Source: Caryophanales bacterium UBA6414 (GTDB lineage Bacteria > Bacillota_I > Bacilli_A > RF39 > UBA660). Taken from it: a DNA stretch of 5,204 nt. Positions 5,169-5,204 of this stretch are shown one piece after another. The notes beneath the pieces are model-generated. The model did not search any database and had not been told where the DNA came from. It saw only the letters and a list, made by a program, of their open reading frames with translations. Every line of letters starts with the position of its first letter. The stretch's first letter is position 1. Where the stretch lies: assembly GCA_002438545.1 (NCBI GenBank), contig DJPK01000003.1, positions 1-5,204 of the forward strand. The letters run 5' to 3'. The position numbers were made by a program, and so were the translations under genes.

Positions 5169-5204
5169 TTATAATTTTACCTTAATACCTTTAGATAATA
5201 TTTC
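5169..5204 (-). CDS. Possible C-terminal end of a convergent minus-strand gene cut by the window edge
   Basis: Read on the minus strand, the last 36 bases form one open frame, EILSKGIKVKL followed by TAA at 5171-5169. The stop would abut the stop of the AlbA_2 gene. The other two minus frames contain stops. Eleven residues are too few to assign a family, and a short open frame is common by chance. No hairpin with a T run is visible here, so neither gene shows a terminator within the window. Confidence 0.2.
   Translation of the reverse strand, partial: EILSKGIKVKL

Noticed and set aside
1..5204. Mycoplasma-type recoding of TGA to Trp
   Set aside because: The Trp codons in the flippase, NusB and XseA are TGG, and no gene needs an in-frame TGA to be read through.

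Overview
The window is strongly AT-rich and reads as chromosomal DNA of a low-GC Firmicute, most likely a clostridium or a related Bacillota lineage. Ile is often ATA, Leu mostly TTA and Arg mostly AGA. The closest gene families (a SpoVB-type flippase, NusB, both exonuclease VII subunits, and an AlbA_2/ATPase regulator of a type I recall from clostridia) all fit that group. The visible Trp codons are TGG and every stop is TAA or TAG, so nothing points to a recoded genetic code. The species cannot be named from this sequence.

Layout, left to right. Bases 1-42 may hold the last 13 codons of a plus-strand gene. It would meet the next gene tail to tail over a hairpin at 24-53 that looks like a bidirectional terminator. 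Bases 55-1341 (minus strand) encode a polytopic flippase of the SpoVB/MurJ-like MOP superfamily, with about 12 membrane segments. Bases 1342-1523 form a divergent intergenic region. It holds a tiny open frame running into a terminator-like hairpin (1372-1417), then a good extended -10 promoter (1475-1503) that should drive the next operon. Bases 1524-3437 are a compact operon, nusB-xseA-xseB, with overlapping genes and a clear intrinsic terminator whose stem begins inside the xseB stop codon (3436-3463).

Bases 3534-5168 encode a 544-residue regulator-like protein: an N-terminal Schlafen-type AlbA_2 domain, a GHKL-type ATPase domain, a linker of four 14-residue Cys-containing tandem repeats, and a C-terminal winged helix. 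It lies beyond the terminator, so it is probably a separate transcription unit. The last 36 bases may be the tail of another minus-strand gene.

How the genes work together. NusB (rRNA antitermination) and ExoVII (single-strand DNA exonuclease, large plus small subunit) are housekeeping functions that commonly sit side by side in Firmicutes. Tight coupling of xseA and xseB fits co-production of one enzyme. The flippase and the AlbA_2 protein have no evident functional tie to the operon. I see no new multi-gene system here. The parts most worth a second look are the repeat linker in the AlbA_2 protein and the small leader-like unit between the flippase and nusB.
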